Positions 48,187-61,040 of a stretch of 64,000 bases of DNA are shown piece after piece. Each line of letters begins with the position of its first letter. Positions within the stretch are counted from its first letter, which is position 1. Source of the DNA: Tridacna crocea. Its lineage: Eukaryota > Mollusca > Bivalvia > Cardiida > Cardiidae. The DNA is taken from contig OX031063.1 of NCBI GenBank assembly GCA_943736015.1, positions 35,184,172 through 35,248,171 on the forward strand. The letters run 5' to 3'. Position numbers and translations under genes: made by a program. The notes beneath the pieces are model-generated. The model was not told the origin of the DNA and ran no database searches. It saw only the letters and a list, made by a program, of their open reading frames with translations.

Positions 48187-48899
48187 GTTATACAACCTAT
48201 TTATGTAGAATTTAATTTCTTTTTAAATTAGCTATGATTTCTAGACCATTTGGAAATTAGCGCTACTTTAGAACTCATACGAATTAATAAAGTATGTGAG
48301 TGTACTATAACGACTGGCACCAAACTAAAACCTGGCTTCTTTATGAATACACCCTGCTTATATGGTGCAACGTGGTCATGTCGTACTGTTGTACATGTTA
48401 TAATCCAACATGGACCATCAACAACTGAAACTTGCAATTAATTGACTGGAGCTGGATATTGATATGCACAAAATAGCAGGGGATTGGTCGAACTACTTGA
48501 GGAGAGAAGTAGAATAGACCTGAGGCAGAGGAGACAATGGACTAGGGAGCGGCTTTTCCGGAAACCCGTCCATGGCCATAGACACACCATTCTGCATCCG
48601 TATAGGATCGGTATCAGACCACGGAAAGATGCAACCGGAGTCATCTGTGAGATATAATCAGAATCGGCGAGCAGATGCGTGAATGTCAGACCTGAGCATA
48701 AGCTTCAAAATGGATTGTCCTTTCAAATTACCGCTATTATAACTGTTTGGGCACATAAATCCATAGAATTCGTCACTGTTTCTGCTTTAAACAGAAAAGC
48801 TGGATCTTAGTTGAAACAGGAAGTCCGTTGGCCTTACAGACTTCACCTAAGTGAAGACATCTCGAACCGATCTAGCTGAAGATATCCTGGTTGATATGA

Positions 48900-49900
48900 T
48901 ATATACACATGATTGTTAGTGACCTGTTTTTGCATCCGACTTGATCCACTTTTAGACTTGTTGAAGATATTATTAAAACAAACATTCTAATCAAAGTACA
49001 TGAGTCCCAGAATGAAAATGTGGTCACAAGAGTGCACACAAGGTGTTTCTATAAAAAGTCCGTTTGGCATTCCTTTTGATTCAACGTGACCTTTACATTA
49101 AATTTGTCCGAGATATTATCAGGACAACAACTTTGACCAATACCATGAGTAGCAGACTGAAAAAGTGGCTTCCAATGTGCATATTTCTTTTTATTATAAG
49201 ATTTGTTTCACTGACATACTTCCTTATCCAACCTGATCCAATTTCATACATCTGAATTATCATCTAACAGATATTCTGACCAAGGTGTACGAGTATCTGA
49301 CAGAGTATATGGCCTCCGGAGTGCATACAGGGTTTTTGGCAGATTTGTCCTTGTGACCTTTTTTGTGATCCAAGGCGATGAGTGTTTTTTTCTTTAAACA
49401 TGTTCAACCATTCGGATCATGTTTTATGAGTATCTTCTAGAGTTCATTTAAGATTTTTCTAAGATTTATTCCGAGAACCAACTTTTGATCTCCGACATAT
49501 CATTAGGATAACATTGTTGGCGATTTCATGGGTATCATACTGAAATTGTGGACTCTAAAATACATACAAAGTTTTTTTTCTTTATATAAGATTTAACTCA
49601 CTGGCCATGTGTTTGATCTGACGTGTCGCAATAGAGAAATTGTCTGAAATGTCATAATGACGATGATTCTGACTAGGTTTAATAACATTGGACTGAGAAC
49701 GTGACTTTCTAGAGTGCACACACGATTTTTTAATTTGATCCGTCGACTTACTTTGTTAGCAAACTTTTAAAAATCTATTTCGAACTTATTCGGAATATTT
49801 ACAAAAAGATCTTTCAGACTATCACCTAAATAAATATCCGCCCAAAAATGTGAACTCTAGATTGCACACATAGTTTTCTGGTAATTGTTCCCTCCTCATA
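48900..49900 (+). repeat. Old, strongly diverged tandem repeats
   Basis: Recurring blocks such as GACCAAGGTGTACGAGT, CCGGAGTGCATACAGGGTTT and GAGTGCACACAAGGTGTTTC at irregular spacing of roughly 180-190 bp. No coding sequence. Confidence 0.5.
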
Positions 49901-52140
49901 ATCCAGTGCTCTCCGATTAACTAAAAAGTACTGCATTATTGCGAAATCAGTAACTACAGTTCTCCACACCAGAAGTTGATCCATATGATGCTGAAACGGT
50001 TTACATTTAAATTAATCAATCTATCAAAATGGTAAGTAGGTCATAAACATTTCATGATCTGCGTAGTATTTAGCCATGAGCTTGGAAGATACCCACTCTT
50101 ACTAATTTGTCAAGAGAGAGTTTTAAAGAATTGGATAAAAATAATGAATAATGAAAATTCACCATTGCATACAATATTTGTTCAATAATGTAAAAAAGTT
50201 GGACACACTCAGTCAAGAAACTTATAGGTAATCTAGGTTTTAGTTATCTATGGGATAACTTCGACAAAAACATTAATTATCTCCCTTTATTAAACAGAGC
50301 TAAGAGATCAGTATCTACAAAATTGCCCATCATCAGGAGATTCCCAAATTATCTTATTATAGGCAATTCAGAATCAATTTTGGTAGAGAAAAATACATTG
50401 ATGCCATTAGAAATGTTTTTTTGATTAAAAAAAAATCCTTAGTCGCTTTCATATGTCCTCTCATTATTCAAAGAAATTGAAGTCGACAGATATTCTAACA
50501 TTCCACAAAATGACCGTATGTGCAAACTATGTTCTAACCTTCAAGTTGAATCAGAATACCACTTCTTGTTTCAATACCGTCTTTATTCGGATTTACGCCA
50601 TAATTATTTTGGTAATATGCCCGTCCATACATGCATACTTTTACTAATATACTATCATCAAAGAGTTATCTGCTAAATTTAGCTATGTTCAAAAGAGATG
50701 TTTTCAAACTCCGTAATAGCAAATTATCGTAACACTTGTATCGGTTGAAATATCTTTTTGTTTCCTGTAGCAATTACATGTATCAAACCCGCTTCATTGA
50801 AGTCTACACTTAAATATTTGAACATAAGCATAAACTCCTATGCACTTTTAAATGTTATATGTACATATATGTTACATTTCCATCGTTTCCTATGAAATGA
50901 ATTGGAGCTTTCACTTTCTTAGAAATTTTGAAGCGTTCAGGGGTTTCACTTTTTTTTTTGTTGTTATTGTCTGTTTCGTATGAAAATTTTCATATTTCAT
51001 TCATTTTTCATGTTCTTCCCATATTTCTCGCAACATATTGTTATGGCCATAATCATGTTTTGTACTGATTTCCCGAATAAACGAATGAATGTAAAAGTAA
51101 TGCCCTGTGAAAAGCGGGTTCGGTCAAGCTGACTTTGGTCGCACTTTTTGGCCATTGTTATAAATTTCTGCACGTCAAGTTCCATCCCACTTTATAAGGA
51201 AAAAACGGATTTTTACAAAAAATGGATCCATATTAAGCACTGATTGGAATGGTTTACTACAAAACGAAGATTCATTAAATCTATCTTGCTTGGAGCACCG
51301 CTTAATAAATGTATTTGTATAACTCCAGTATTTGCAAAAACTTAGATTGTTATCTCGTTATCACATGAAATACTGCCGAATATCGAATACCTTTTCCACT
51401 AAGCAGTAAGTGTATGTGAAATTCCTCATCTAGTGGGAAAACTAGAAGGTAAATTAGTTGATAGAATGGTAAAAAGATACTATATTGACTTTCGGGCATT
51501 AAGAAATAATACGTAAATTTATATAAGAAATAAAATGTGAGTTTACATGTATATAGCTGTCCTGATATTCCTCGAACCGCTAGGTATAGATTGACGATCA
51601 TAGTGTGACATTTTTTCCCCAAGACAAATGCATAGAACCCACATCTTTTAAATGATAAAGTACACGTTCAAAACAACATACATACATACATTACCATGTA
51701 TACATATTATATAGAGGATAATCAACTGGTTGTTTTTGATATGAAAAATATCTCACGAGGATGCGTTGTTAGGCGTTGAAAAAAACGAGTGCGAATGAGA
51801 TATTTTTCATATAAAAAATAACCAGTTGATTATTCTATTTATTATATACCTTATTAACATCATTATTTGTAATTTTGCGTTTGAAAGTCGAAAAAAATGT
51901 AGTCGAAAAAAAAAGTAGTTCCCAAATTACGGCAGGAAGTGAAAGTGAAAGTTGATAACGTCACTAGTGATGATATCAAAATTTATTAAACTGGGAAATT
52001 CCAGGATTTCACTGCTAGGTATATAATAAAATACCCTGTCTATTTTTTTCTTTCAGATATTTTGTGGATATACTTGTAAGTGACAATATCGCCGTATGAT
52101 GATCAGTATCTATATAGCTATATGTAATCTAATTATTGTG
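49900..52140. other. No gene seen
   Basis: AT-rich, stops in all frames, no strong repeat except the foldback at 51728-51832. Confidence 0.4.
51728..51832. mobile_element. Small foldback MITE
   Basis: CAACTGGTTGTTTTTGATAT and ATATAAAAAATAACCAGTTG; inner arms ATGAAAAATATCTC. Confidence 0.7.
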
Positions 52141-52167
52141 ATTATATACTCGTGATCAAACAAACAG

Positions 52168-52651
52168 TATTATTATACTGCAAAGAAATTTCTCGTGATC
52201 TGATTGGTTAACATGCCGGGAACATAACATCATGTTCCCTGGCAAAAACCACGTAAAACCAGTTTCCCTTTTGAGTGCCTCGTAAACATCACTACACGTG
52301 CAATACATCATCCAAAATGGCGGCGTCGATCGATCACCAGACTGCACATTTATGTGACGTCAATTTCAAGTGACGTCAGCTTTCATTGAATAGGGGCACA
52401 CAGAAGGGAATTTCTATTTCGTCAGCATACTCGATTCGTAAAATTATAAAACAGGAAAATTTCGCTTAACGCGCTTTGAAAGGGTAGAACTTTGCAGTAT
52501 AATAAATTCGTTGTACGGTCAGGTGGCAGGGGACTTGGAAACTTGTTCACGGCTGTGGTAAATCATGTCGCCGAAGGCGAGGTGGCGACATGATTTACCA
52601 CAGCCGTGAACAAGTTTCCAAGTCCCCTGCCACCTGACCGTACAACTAATA
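52168..52651 (-). mobile_element. Composite palindrome element, copy 3
   Basis: Reverse orientation, uninterrupted. TATTATACTGCAAAGAAATT at 52168 and CCTGACCGTACAACTAAT at the end; shows the empty site used by the two insertions. Confidence 0.85.
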
Positions 52652-52812
52652 CCGTTTTTTTTATTATTCTACTTTAGTATTTAACCAAGTTTTAAATACA
52701 TTCGTATCCGTGCTTTTAGTGAATGTCCGACTCCTAGTCATGGGATGATTACTTTTCTTGCAGACAGCAAAGACCACACAATGTGTTATTGATACTTGTA
52801 CCTTCTTACGGT

Positions 52813-53901
52813 ATTGGTTGTACGGTCAGGTGGCAGGGGACTTGGAAACTTGTTCATGGCTGTGGTTAATCATGTCGCCCCGAGTCGAAGGCGAGGTGGC
52901 GACATGATTCGCCATAGCCGTGAACAAGTTTCCAATTTGCAAGTCCCCTGCCACCTGACCGTACAACGAATTTATTACACTGCAAAGTTTAACCCTTTCA
53001 AAGCACGTTAAGCGAAATTTTCCAGTTTTATAATTTCACGAATCGAGTATGCTGACGAAATAGAAATTCAATGAAAACTGACGTCACTGGAAAATGACGT
53101 CACTAACACGTGCATTTTGGTGCATAATGTGCAGTCAGGTGCACTATCTTGCACTCCGGATCACTCAATCACCTCTGTAGTGGGCTCAGAAAGTAGCCCG
53201 TCATTACGTAATATTTTAGACATATGATCATAACTCAAAATGTCGACACAAATGCCGGTGAGAGAAAGACCAATATCGATTGTTTTGTGTGCTGTTCAAA
53301 CAGCATACTGCCAATCAGACTTATTGATAGGAAATATGAAAAAGAGGGATTTTCTGAAAAGCTTAAATGTCTTTTAAGGGACGATAACTTTTTTTTTGTA
53401 ATCTTACAAACTCCGATCCATCGGTGTGGTATGCCAAAACTGTTGTCATCATTCATTGGTGGAGCCATTTTTGTGAAAATTGTCGTAAGATTCTGATCAG
53501 TGAAGAAGCTCGAAAGAAATAGTTCAGGTATACAGGTAAATTCATCAATTGAAGACACCTATGATGTTTCCAAAATCATATTTCCTTTGTCTTCTTTATA
53601 ATGTTACACATGAAACAGTTAAACAGTAACAAAATATGTTTTCCACGGTTTGACAAGATTCTTGTCATTTCGCCCATTGCAGAGATGTATGGTGAGAGTA
53701 ACGAACGACAACTCTGATCGGAGATTGAGTCTGGTGATCGATCGACGCCGCCATTTTAGATGTTGTGTTGTACGTGTACTGATGTTTACGGGGCACTCAA
53801 AAGGGAAAGTGGCTTTACGTGGTTTTTGCCAGGGAACACGTATATGTTTCCGGCATGTTAACCAATCAGATCACTAGAAATTTCTGTGCAGTATAATAAT
53901 A
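52813..53901 (+). mobile_element. Composite palindrome element, copy 4, interrupted
   Basis: Palindrome 52820-52968; the body continues to GTGCAGTCAGGTG at about 53138, resumes at AGTCTGGTGATCGATCGACG near 53728 and ends GCAGTATAATAAT. Roughly 590 bp of unrelated DNA is inserted. Confidence 0.75.
53224..53496 (+). CDS. Small Cys-containing ORF (90 aa) inside an inserted segment
   Basis: MIITQNVDTNAGERKTN followed by CFVCC and later HRCG, hinting at a zinc-binding start, then a hydrophobic end. It lies wholly within the roughly 590-bp segment that interrupts the composite element at 52813-53901, so it was probably carried in with it. Possibly one exon or a fragment of a transposon gene; no family assigned. 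Confidence 0.25.
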   Translation: MIITQNVDTNAGERKTNIDCFVCCSNSILPIRLIDRKYEKEGFSEKLKCLLRDDNFFFVILQTPIHRCGMPKLLSSFIGGAIFVKIVVRF

Positions 53902-55516
53902 AACGCAGCCCTAACTCTTTCAACGACAAATGAACTCGGCCCATCTGCTACGGCTGAAAATACCATCTGCCGAAACTCAGTAAGATTTTTATTTCACACC
54001 CTTGACTTTAAAAGCAGACTGTATAAATGTGTAGCTTGATCTTGATCTGTGTCGTCCACAAAAGACTTTTTTCTCATCCAGATGACAGGGTTAAGATAGT
54101 AACTGTCGCGTCTTGTGCCACCGATATAAGAGAAGCTCGTGTCCAGCCAAGTCCGTGTGACGAATACAAGTGTTGTCAACGTGAAGTTGCCCTGACTCCA
54201 GTCATGGGAAGGAGAAAACTTACTCCTGCAACCAACAACCAATTATGTGAACTCAAGATTAATAATATGAACTAAATAGACATGTAAATAACTGTATATA
54301 GCTGTACATATATATATTTCTGAATGGATTCGTGACAAGGTACAATCAACAATCATGGATTGTTAACATGATGTTACCCGGACTCCAGTCATGGGATGGA
54401 GATGATATACTCCTGCAACCAAGGATGGGAGTAGACTATTAGCGATGGCAGACAGATGTTCCAGTTCTGAAAACCTTAGAACAAGCACTATATTTCATAT
54501 GACTATCTCTTTTCTGGAGGTTACCCGTCAATTCGATTTACATATTTACATTATGTGTTTTGTTGTTCAACTAGGTCGATTTAGCCCTGTTTGTTTTATA
54601 TATATATTCATTACACTATACATAACCTATACATACTTAAAAAAAGAAATAACAGGGGAAGGAATGTTACAATATTGAGGAGGACCTCACTGAACAGTTA
54701 GGGCCTCAATATTGTTTACTTGAAATGCAGAATACATGTACCTGCATGTATTCTTAATTGACACTGTATGTACTTCTTTATAATAATTAGTCCTTAATTA
54801 GTATTCTCCATTAGAACTTATTGGTGGTTACTTAAAACGAATATCTTGTAACTGTTGTATTACTGCATGTTTTGACATAGAGAACAGCTTTAATTCTATG
54901 TATCTCTCAAGCAATGTCCATACATGTGCACTGTTATACATGCAAAACCATGTATGTCAAAGTAAGCTCGTGACTGTTGACATGCCATGCGTCTGGCTCT
55001 GCAGGAAAAGATTGACAGGACCTCTTGGTGTTTGACTATGAATACCGAGCTGTTTTCTGTCTAAGTCAGTTAATGTGGAAGTTAATGTCTGACTTAGTTA
55101 ATGTTCAAGTTACTTACTGAAGAGTTAGATCTTGCACGCTACAACTCTTGTACTTTACAGTTAGCTCGCGCATTTGCTCCTATTAGACATTAGGTCTAGT
55201 AGTATTGTTTAAGAACCTGGGACTGAAATTCATAATACTAAATTAAAGACTTTCTTTTAAACAATTAACTGTGTTTTCTCAGTCTATATAGTGTCACAGG
55301 AATATATACAGTATATAGGTTGTAGTCATTGCTCAAGTAGTTATTGTTAGATGTTTTACCTACCTGATATCAGCCTTGTGGCTGTATTGCAAATCATTGA
55401 TCGGATTACAACAGAAAATGTGAAGTTCATTGAAGAAGCAATCTGCAGATTAAAGATTTCAAAATATTCAAACCAGTCAAAGATGATCATAATAACCATA
55501 AAGTTTCAGTTGTAGG
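53902..55516. other. Intergenic; short duplicated block
   Basis: CTGACTCCAGTCATGGGA with ACTCCTGCAACCA occurs at about 54190 and 54380; a third, weaker form lies near 52730. Otherwise nothing. Likely gene D 3' side near 55500. Confidence 0.4.
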
Positions 55517-56733
55517 CTACCCTAGTCTATGGCTGTATTGAGCTGCCTTTGCTAGCCCATACATATCTGCTCCAAACCTCGCTCCGTTGGTGCTTTCTAG
55601 CGTGTAATATTTCATTTCATCTACCGTGATGTAGATAATGGTATGCGTTATGCCTGTGGGTGCCGTTATATATAGCAGTTTAAACGGAGTAAGAGGCATG
55701 TTATTCAGACGTAGATATGACGTGTAACTGTCTTGGATTATGATCCGGACAAAATTGTCGAAATGAGCCGGTACAGAAAAAGCATAACTGTTCAAATAAC
55801 GCTCTGGATACTGGCATAGTATCATGGAGGAGTCCCCATCGTTTGTGCTCTTTTTCTTTTCTCCAAACGAAAACGTTGCCACCAGAATCGGTTTTGTAGC
55901 ATTTACTAATAAAGGTTTTGCTTCATCGTACAATTTTGCGATTTTTTCAGCCCGATTTAACTTGACTGTAGTGACATTCTTATCTGAAATGACATCAACT
56001 AACGTGTCGTTTTCACTGGCAACGATTTTGTACTCGAATCCTAACCGGGGCATAAATGGAGCCATGATACAAGAATGGAACCAATCAGACACTCCAGGTA
56101 ATTGTACAGCACTCATATCGTATTTTACTTCGGTACCAAAGGGAATCTGGGCAAAGAACCCCCCTGAAATAATGGCCACGGCTTCATTAGAGGTTATGAT
56201 ACTTCCGGTCAAATCTTTATCGTTTGTCGAGTCGATATCGCTTTCTTTGAAAAAGTTGAATACTTCAGACTTGTTTAATTTTATACTAAAAGAAGAATTG
56301 TTATTCGTCAGTTTTATTTCCACATTTGTATTATGTTCGATTCCAGTTACAGAAAACTGTGGAGTCATTTCAGTGGTCATAAGTATATACTCTGTTTTCA
56401 GATATGTGCGCGGTAAATTATAGAACGAGTCGCAGGCTATCTGACTTGTTCCATTTTTGTAACTGAAAGTGTGAACGTTGATTGTACGATTTGCTTTGAC
56501 CTGGATAACTTTGTTGTTTGTGGTGCGGTCCTCTGTGAGTGTATATGAAGATGAAAAGTTTTGTACATCGGTATGACTCATTGTAAAAGTGCGATCCAGA
56601 TCCTGGAATTGAGATATTATCCGGACTTTTGTTGGCCCAGGTGAAGTGATGAAAATCTGCCTGAACAAAACATTCTCATGACCTCTTGTAGCCACTCGCG
56701 GGAATACCGTCACAAAGTCATTGCCAGCAAACG
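55517..56733 (-). CDS. Gene D IgGFc-binding-protein-like domain exon
   Basis: Acceptor ACACAG|CGTTTG at 56733, stop at 55517-55519. Shares TVFPRVAT, CDSFYNLP, TEYILMTTEMTPQFSV and LTGSIITS with gene C, with moderate divergence elsewhere, so the duplication is not recent. No hydrophobic anchor at the end. Confidence 0.85.
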
Positions 56734-59700
56734 CTGTGTAAAAGGAATAAGAATTATCTGGTCATCATTTCAATACATGTCATTATCTCATTCAGAATAA
56801 ATACAGCAGATGATTTATTTCTTTACCAGGCAACAAAATCCTAGACTTGTCCAGTTAAAAAAAAATATAAACTTTTGAATAGTTTGAAGTTTAAAACTTG
56901 CATTATTTTCTTTTGGTCGCCGCTGAACCTTTACCAAAAGCAAATCTTCGGACCAATTTCGGCCCGTATGCAGAAATTACTAAAAATGTAAGCAAAAGGA
57001 TAGTTAAAATGTGAAAAAAAAAGAAAATGCTGGTTTTCGAAAGCCTTCCAACGCAATGTCGTTAAAACTCGGGATTGTGTGGCACTGGGATATGCGGAGA
57101 GGAACCAAAGAGAAGTAAGCTACGTTGGACTCAAAAGCATGAAAATAACTGATTGATTAGTGTTTTGTGTTCCAGACCGGTTTTATATTATTTTGTCATT
57201 TCACGGCGATTGCTCGCTTGTTCATGCATGCCCTGAGTTTCACCAGTACTAGGAAAAGTTCCTCTCTAAAGACACCCTCGTGAAAACCCCATAGATTGCA
57301 GTAAACCTCCAACCCGGGGATTCCAGGTATTGAGTCTTGAACTTTACCACATAAGTTCCACACAGGACCCTTAAAACGATGAGGTTAGAACTAAGGGAGA
57401 AGAAACCTACTACCACAGCACGTACAGTATGTGTCGAGTGTATCGGGTATGTATTTCAGAGGTATCGATGTTGTAACATTCACGAATCATAACGACCTTT
57501 GAGAAGAGGTTAAGAGGTTTTTCTAATTCTAGAATACCATCCATTGAGCCACTTTTCACTCTTTTTTTTTCCATTATGTTTTTCATTAAGTACAGGACCA
57601 ATTTACTACGTTAAAACTACTACTACGCAGATTGATTTAGACACCACAAGTTAGCACAGGTGTCACAGATGAGACACATTACTCAACAAAGGCTAATTTA
57701 TGCCTTTTTGAAACTGGTTGCCAAGTTACCTGCTCAATCTTTCACTACGGTTTTAAAACATGGCTTTAAAGTTTTAGAGGAGAATGTAATGTATTCAATA
57801 ACCCAGTTCAATTTACTTCAAAATTCCAGTCCCTGTTAACACTATTATCGTGGAAACTTGGTACCCCCGTCACACCAAACTCCGTTCCGAAAACTGTTGC
57901 CAGGCGGACCTAAACTAGGTTTAGTCGGAGCGGACGTTTTAGCAATATTTACGATCTAAACATTACGCACAGGACGGGTTAGGACGGAAAGGGTGCTCCA
58001 GAACTTTTAGCCTGGTCAAGAATTTTGATCAGACTTTCTAAGAACCAGTTTGGTGTATTGTGGGTTTACAAGAACTTACACAATATGAGAGACCTACACC
58101 GACACTCTTGCGTATGTACAGTCTCGCAAAAGCAAAAATTTACAGCAGAAACTGCATGTATGTTCATCTCTTTCTATGGCTTAAAGTACAATCTACTGAA
58201 ATTCAAAAAGTTTTAAATCTTACAAGCCTCATTAACAAGCAGACGGTGTAGGTCCAAAATCTGCATGTTTTGTGCAGTCTGATCTTGATCTAGGCCTTAT
58301 ACAGAAACCTCTGATTTCATCTTATGGGCTGCAAGGTCTAAACTTTTAAACGACTCTCTAGTAAAATTTTATCAACAGATTATAGGAAAAGGAGAAATGC
58401 TGGTAAACAGTAGTTTCTTCTTTTCTCACGATGTTTTCTACTCTTTCAGAGGAATCCCATCACATTTGATTCGTCATCTGCGAATATTTTCGATTTCAAT
58501 AAGACTAGAATTGTGTAGTGCGAATAGCCCATAAGCTGCTAGGCGCGCGAATCAGGGAAAGTTTTCAGACAGCGTCATGTCAAGATCAGACAAACCCGAA
58601 AGTCACTTAGTGCACTCTAATTTTGTATCTACTCTGTCCGATATATACATCTCTCCCTCCAACCCACCCCCCCCCCCAAAAAAAAAAAGATACCTTTGAA
58701 ACAGCAAAATTAAGGCTTTAAGTATTGACTTCAAAGTTTCTTTCCATTTACTTAACATGATAAGGCTTAATCCTTTACCCCGTAAGGCATTTCTATGGTA
58801 TCTCTAATTCACCCTAAATAACAGCAAGGATGAAGCTGTGTATATGACACCTTCTGATAGCATAGAAAACATTGTGATAAAAGGTGATAGCACAGAAAAC
58901 ATTGTGGTAAAACGTGAAATTTCTCGTGACGAGCAATTTCACCGTTTGCCACAACGTTTTTCAAAGGCTCCTACAAGCGATGCGTAGAAATGAGTATCTA
59001 TGGAGTAAAGGGTTAAGAGATCAACAAAGCAGCGATATTTACGGTTTGATTTGCAGATAACACTTGTCGAATTCCACTCGCCACTAGTCAAACAGGTGAT
59101 TTTGTTAACTCCCTCTAGTGTGAATCCTGTGTCACATTCAACAAATGCGAACTCTCCAGTCCTTACAACCAAACCATTCAAGACGACAGGTAAATCACCA
59201 CATGCTGCAGTCGTTTTGTTCGCTTCTGTTTGTTTAGAAAAAGTGACATTTTCACAAGTATATATTGATCAATATAAAGCAGCCTTTAATTCTAGCAAAT
59301 ATGAGAACAGCATAACAACATCATCGTCTTCATTGATTCTAATGACGTATTTGGAACAAAATTTAATTTAATGACAAATTACGTTATCATTAGCAAATTT
59401 AGGTATATTAAGATGGCATAATATGGCAAGTTATCTTGTGTTAGGCAGTTAAATGTTTATTTGGAACAGTTTTGCTTCGTAAGTTGGTGTTTTATTATTT
59501 AGTCAACGCTTTCGCTGATATTTACTTTACGTAAGAAAACATGTTCAGTTCTGCAAAATGAATGTGCAACCAATGTGAAGCATCTTTCCAGAAACACTTA
59601 AGAAATATTCTTCTTTCTGTCGTGGTTTATCGTTCAATAAACCACGTTTGTGAGTTATGAGGCACAATGAAAAATCCAAGAAGACGATAGCCCGACGTTT

Positions 59701-60999
59701 TATTCATTGCGCCTCATAACTCACAACGTGAGTCATTGAATGATAAATCGCTATATAGAAAGAAGGTCATTTCGATTCGAACCAACTTATTGAATAAACC
59801 ACGGCTGTTACATTAAGTTAGCCAAACAAAACCTCACTGCCCAGTCGCTAGTTATGGAAAGAATCAAAATTTCAATAAAACCCCAAGCATAAAACTCAAC
59901 ATGAAAAACGGGGCATTTTCATTGTTATATTGTCTCTCTTCGAAATGACAAAGAAAATGAATATATTGTCGAGCCAACGGTGTCGCAGTTGATTCGGATG
60001 CTCTGAATATTATTCCACCTACTCCCAGTGCCATTTCCAGTGTTACACCGGTCAAGTTTGAACCAACTTTCAAATTTAAAAGACGTTCGATTGACATGTA
60101 TACGTTTACTGGTAGCATATCAAATAGTTCTCGACATCGTTGTCAATCTTCAATTTAACACTTAAATTAATTGATATTCTATGAGGATTTTCCTTCCTTT
60201 TTTGTCAAAAAGCAGAAAGTTTACGTCAAGTAACTTTCAAATATGAAATATCGGAAGGCAAAGACATGGAACAGCCACAGGCGACTTATTTTATACAGAA
60301 TAACGTCACTCTATCCACAATGACGCTTTCCTCGCATTGTGTTTATAATACAACCGGCGTTAACTTTACGTGTTGGAATTAAAAAGTAATATTCTTTCAG
60401 TGATGGTTATTCTATTTCAATAAACCACGGTAGTGAGTTATACTGCAAAATGAATAATCCATAAGGGCGTGTCTTATTCATTGCGCCTCTTAACTCGCAA
60501 CGTAGGCTATTGATCGATAAACCACGATAGACAAAAGATTATTTCGATTCTTAAATGACCAAACTCTGAACGGTACTTTACGTCTACATTAGATTTTCTT
60601 CCTCAGTAGACTTTCGCAAAACATAATAAATCATAGAAACGGAAAGTGCCGTCTCGGATTAGCCTGCCCTGACTGCGCAGGCTGATCCGAGACGACACTT
60701 TACGCAGATGTCAAGCCATATAGAAACGCTGCAGTTATTCTAGGTTACAGATACATCCTTACAGATAGAGAGGAAAAAAAACTATTAAAACTTGAAAGTT
60801 TGTAGAATGGTTCAGCTGTGTAAACACATATAACTTGCCAATATGTTTGGTGTAAAGTATTTGTCCTCATTTATCACTGGAAACGACAACAGAGATTACA
60901 TTGAAGGCTTACTAAACATGAACTGTAAGGCTTTTCTCAATTCATTTACTCACTTAACAATACTTCTATCGATATATATAACATACAGCTCTCGGTCTT

Positions 61000-61040
<41 letters not shown>

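Noticed and set aside
55824-56423. 199-codon plus-strand ORF
   Set aside because: Antisense shadow of the gene D IgGFc-binding-like exon.
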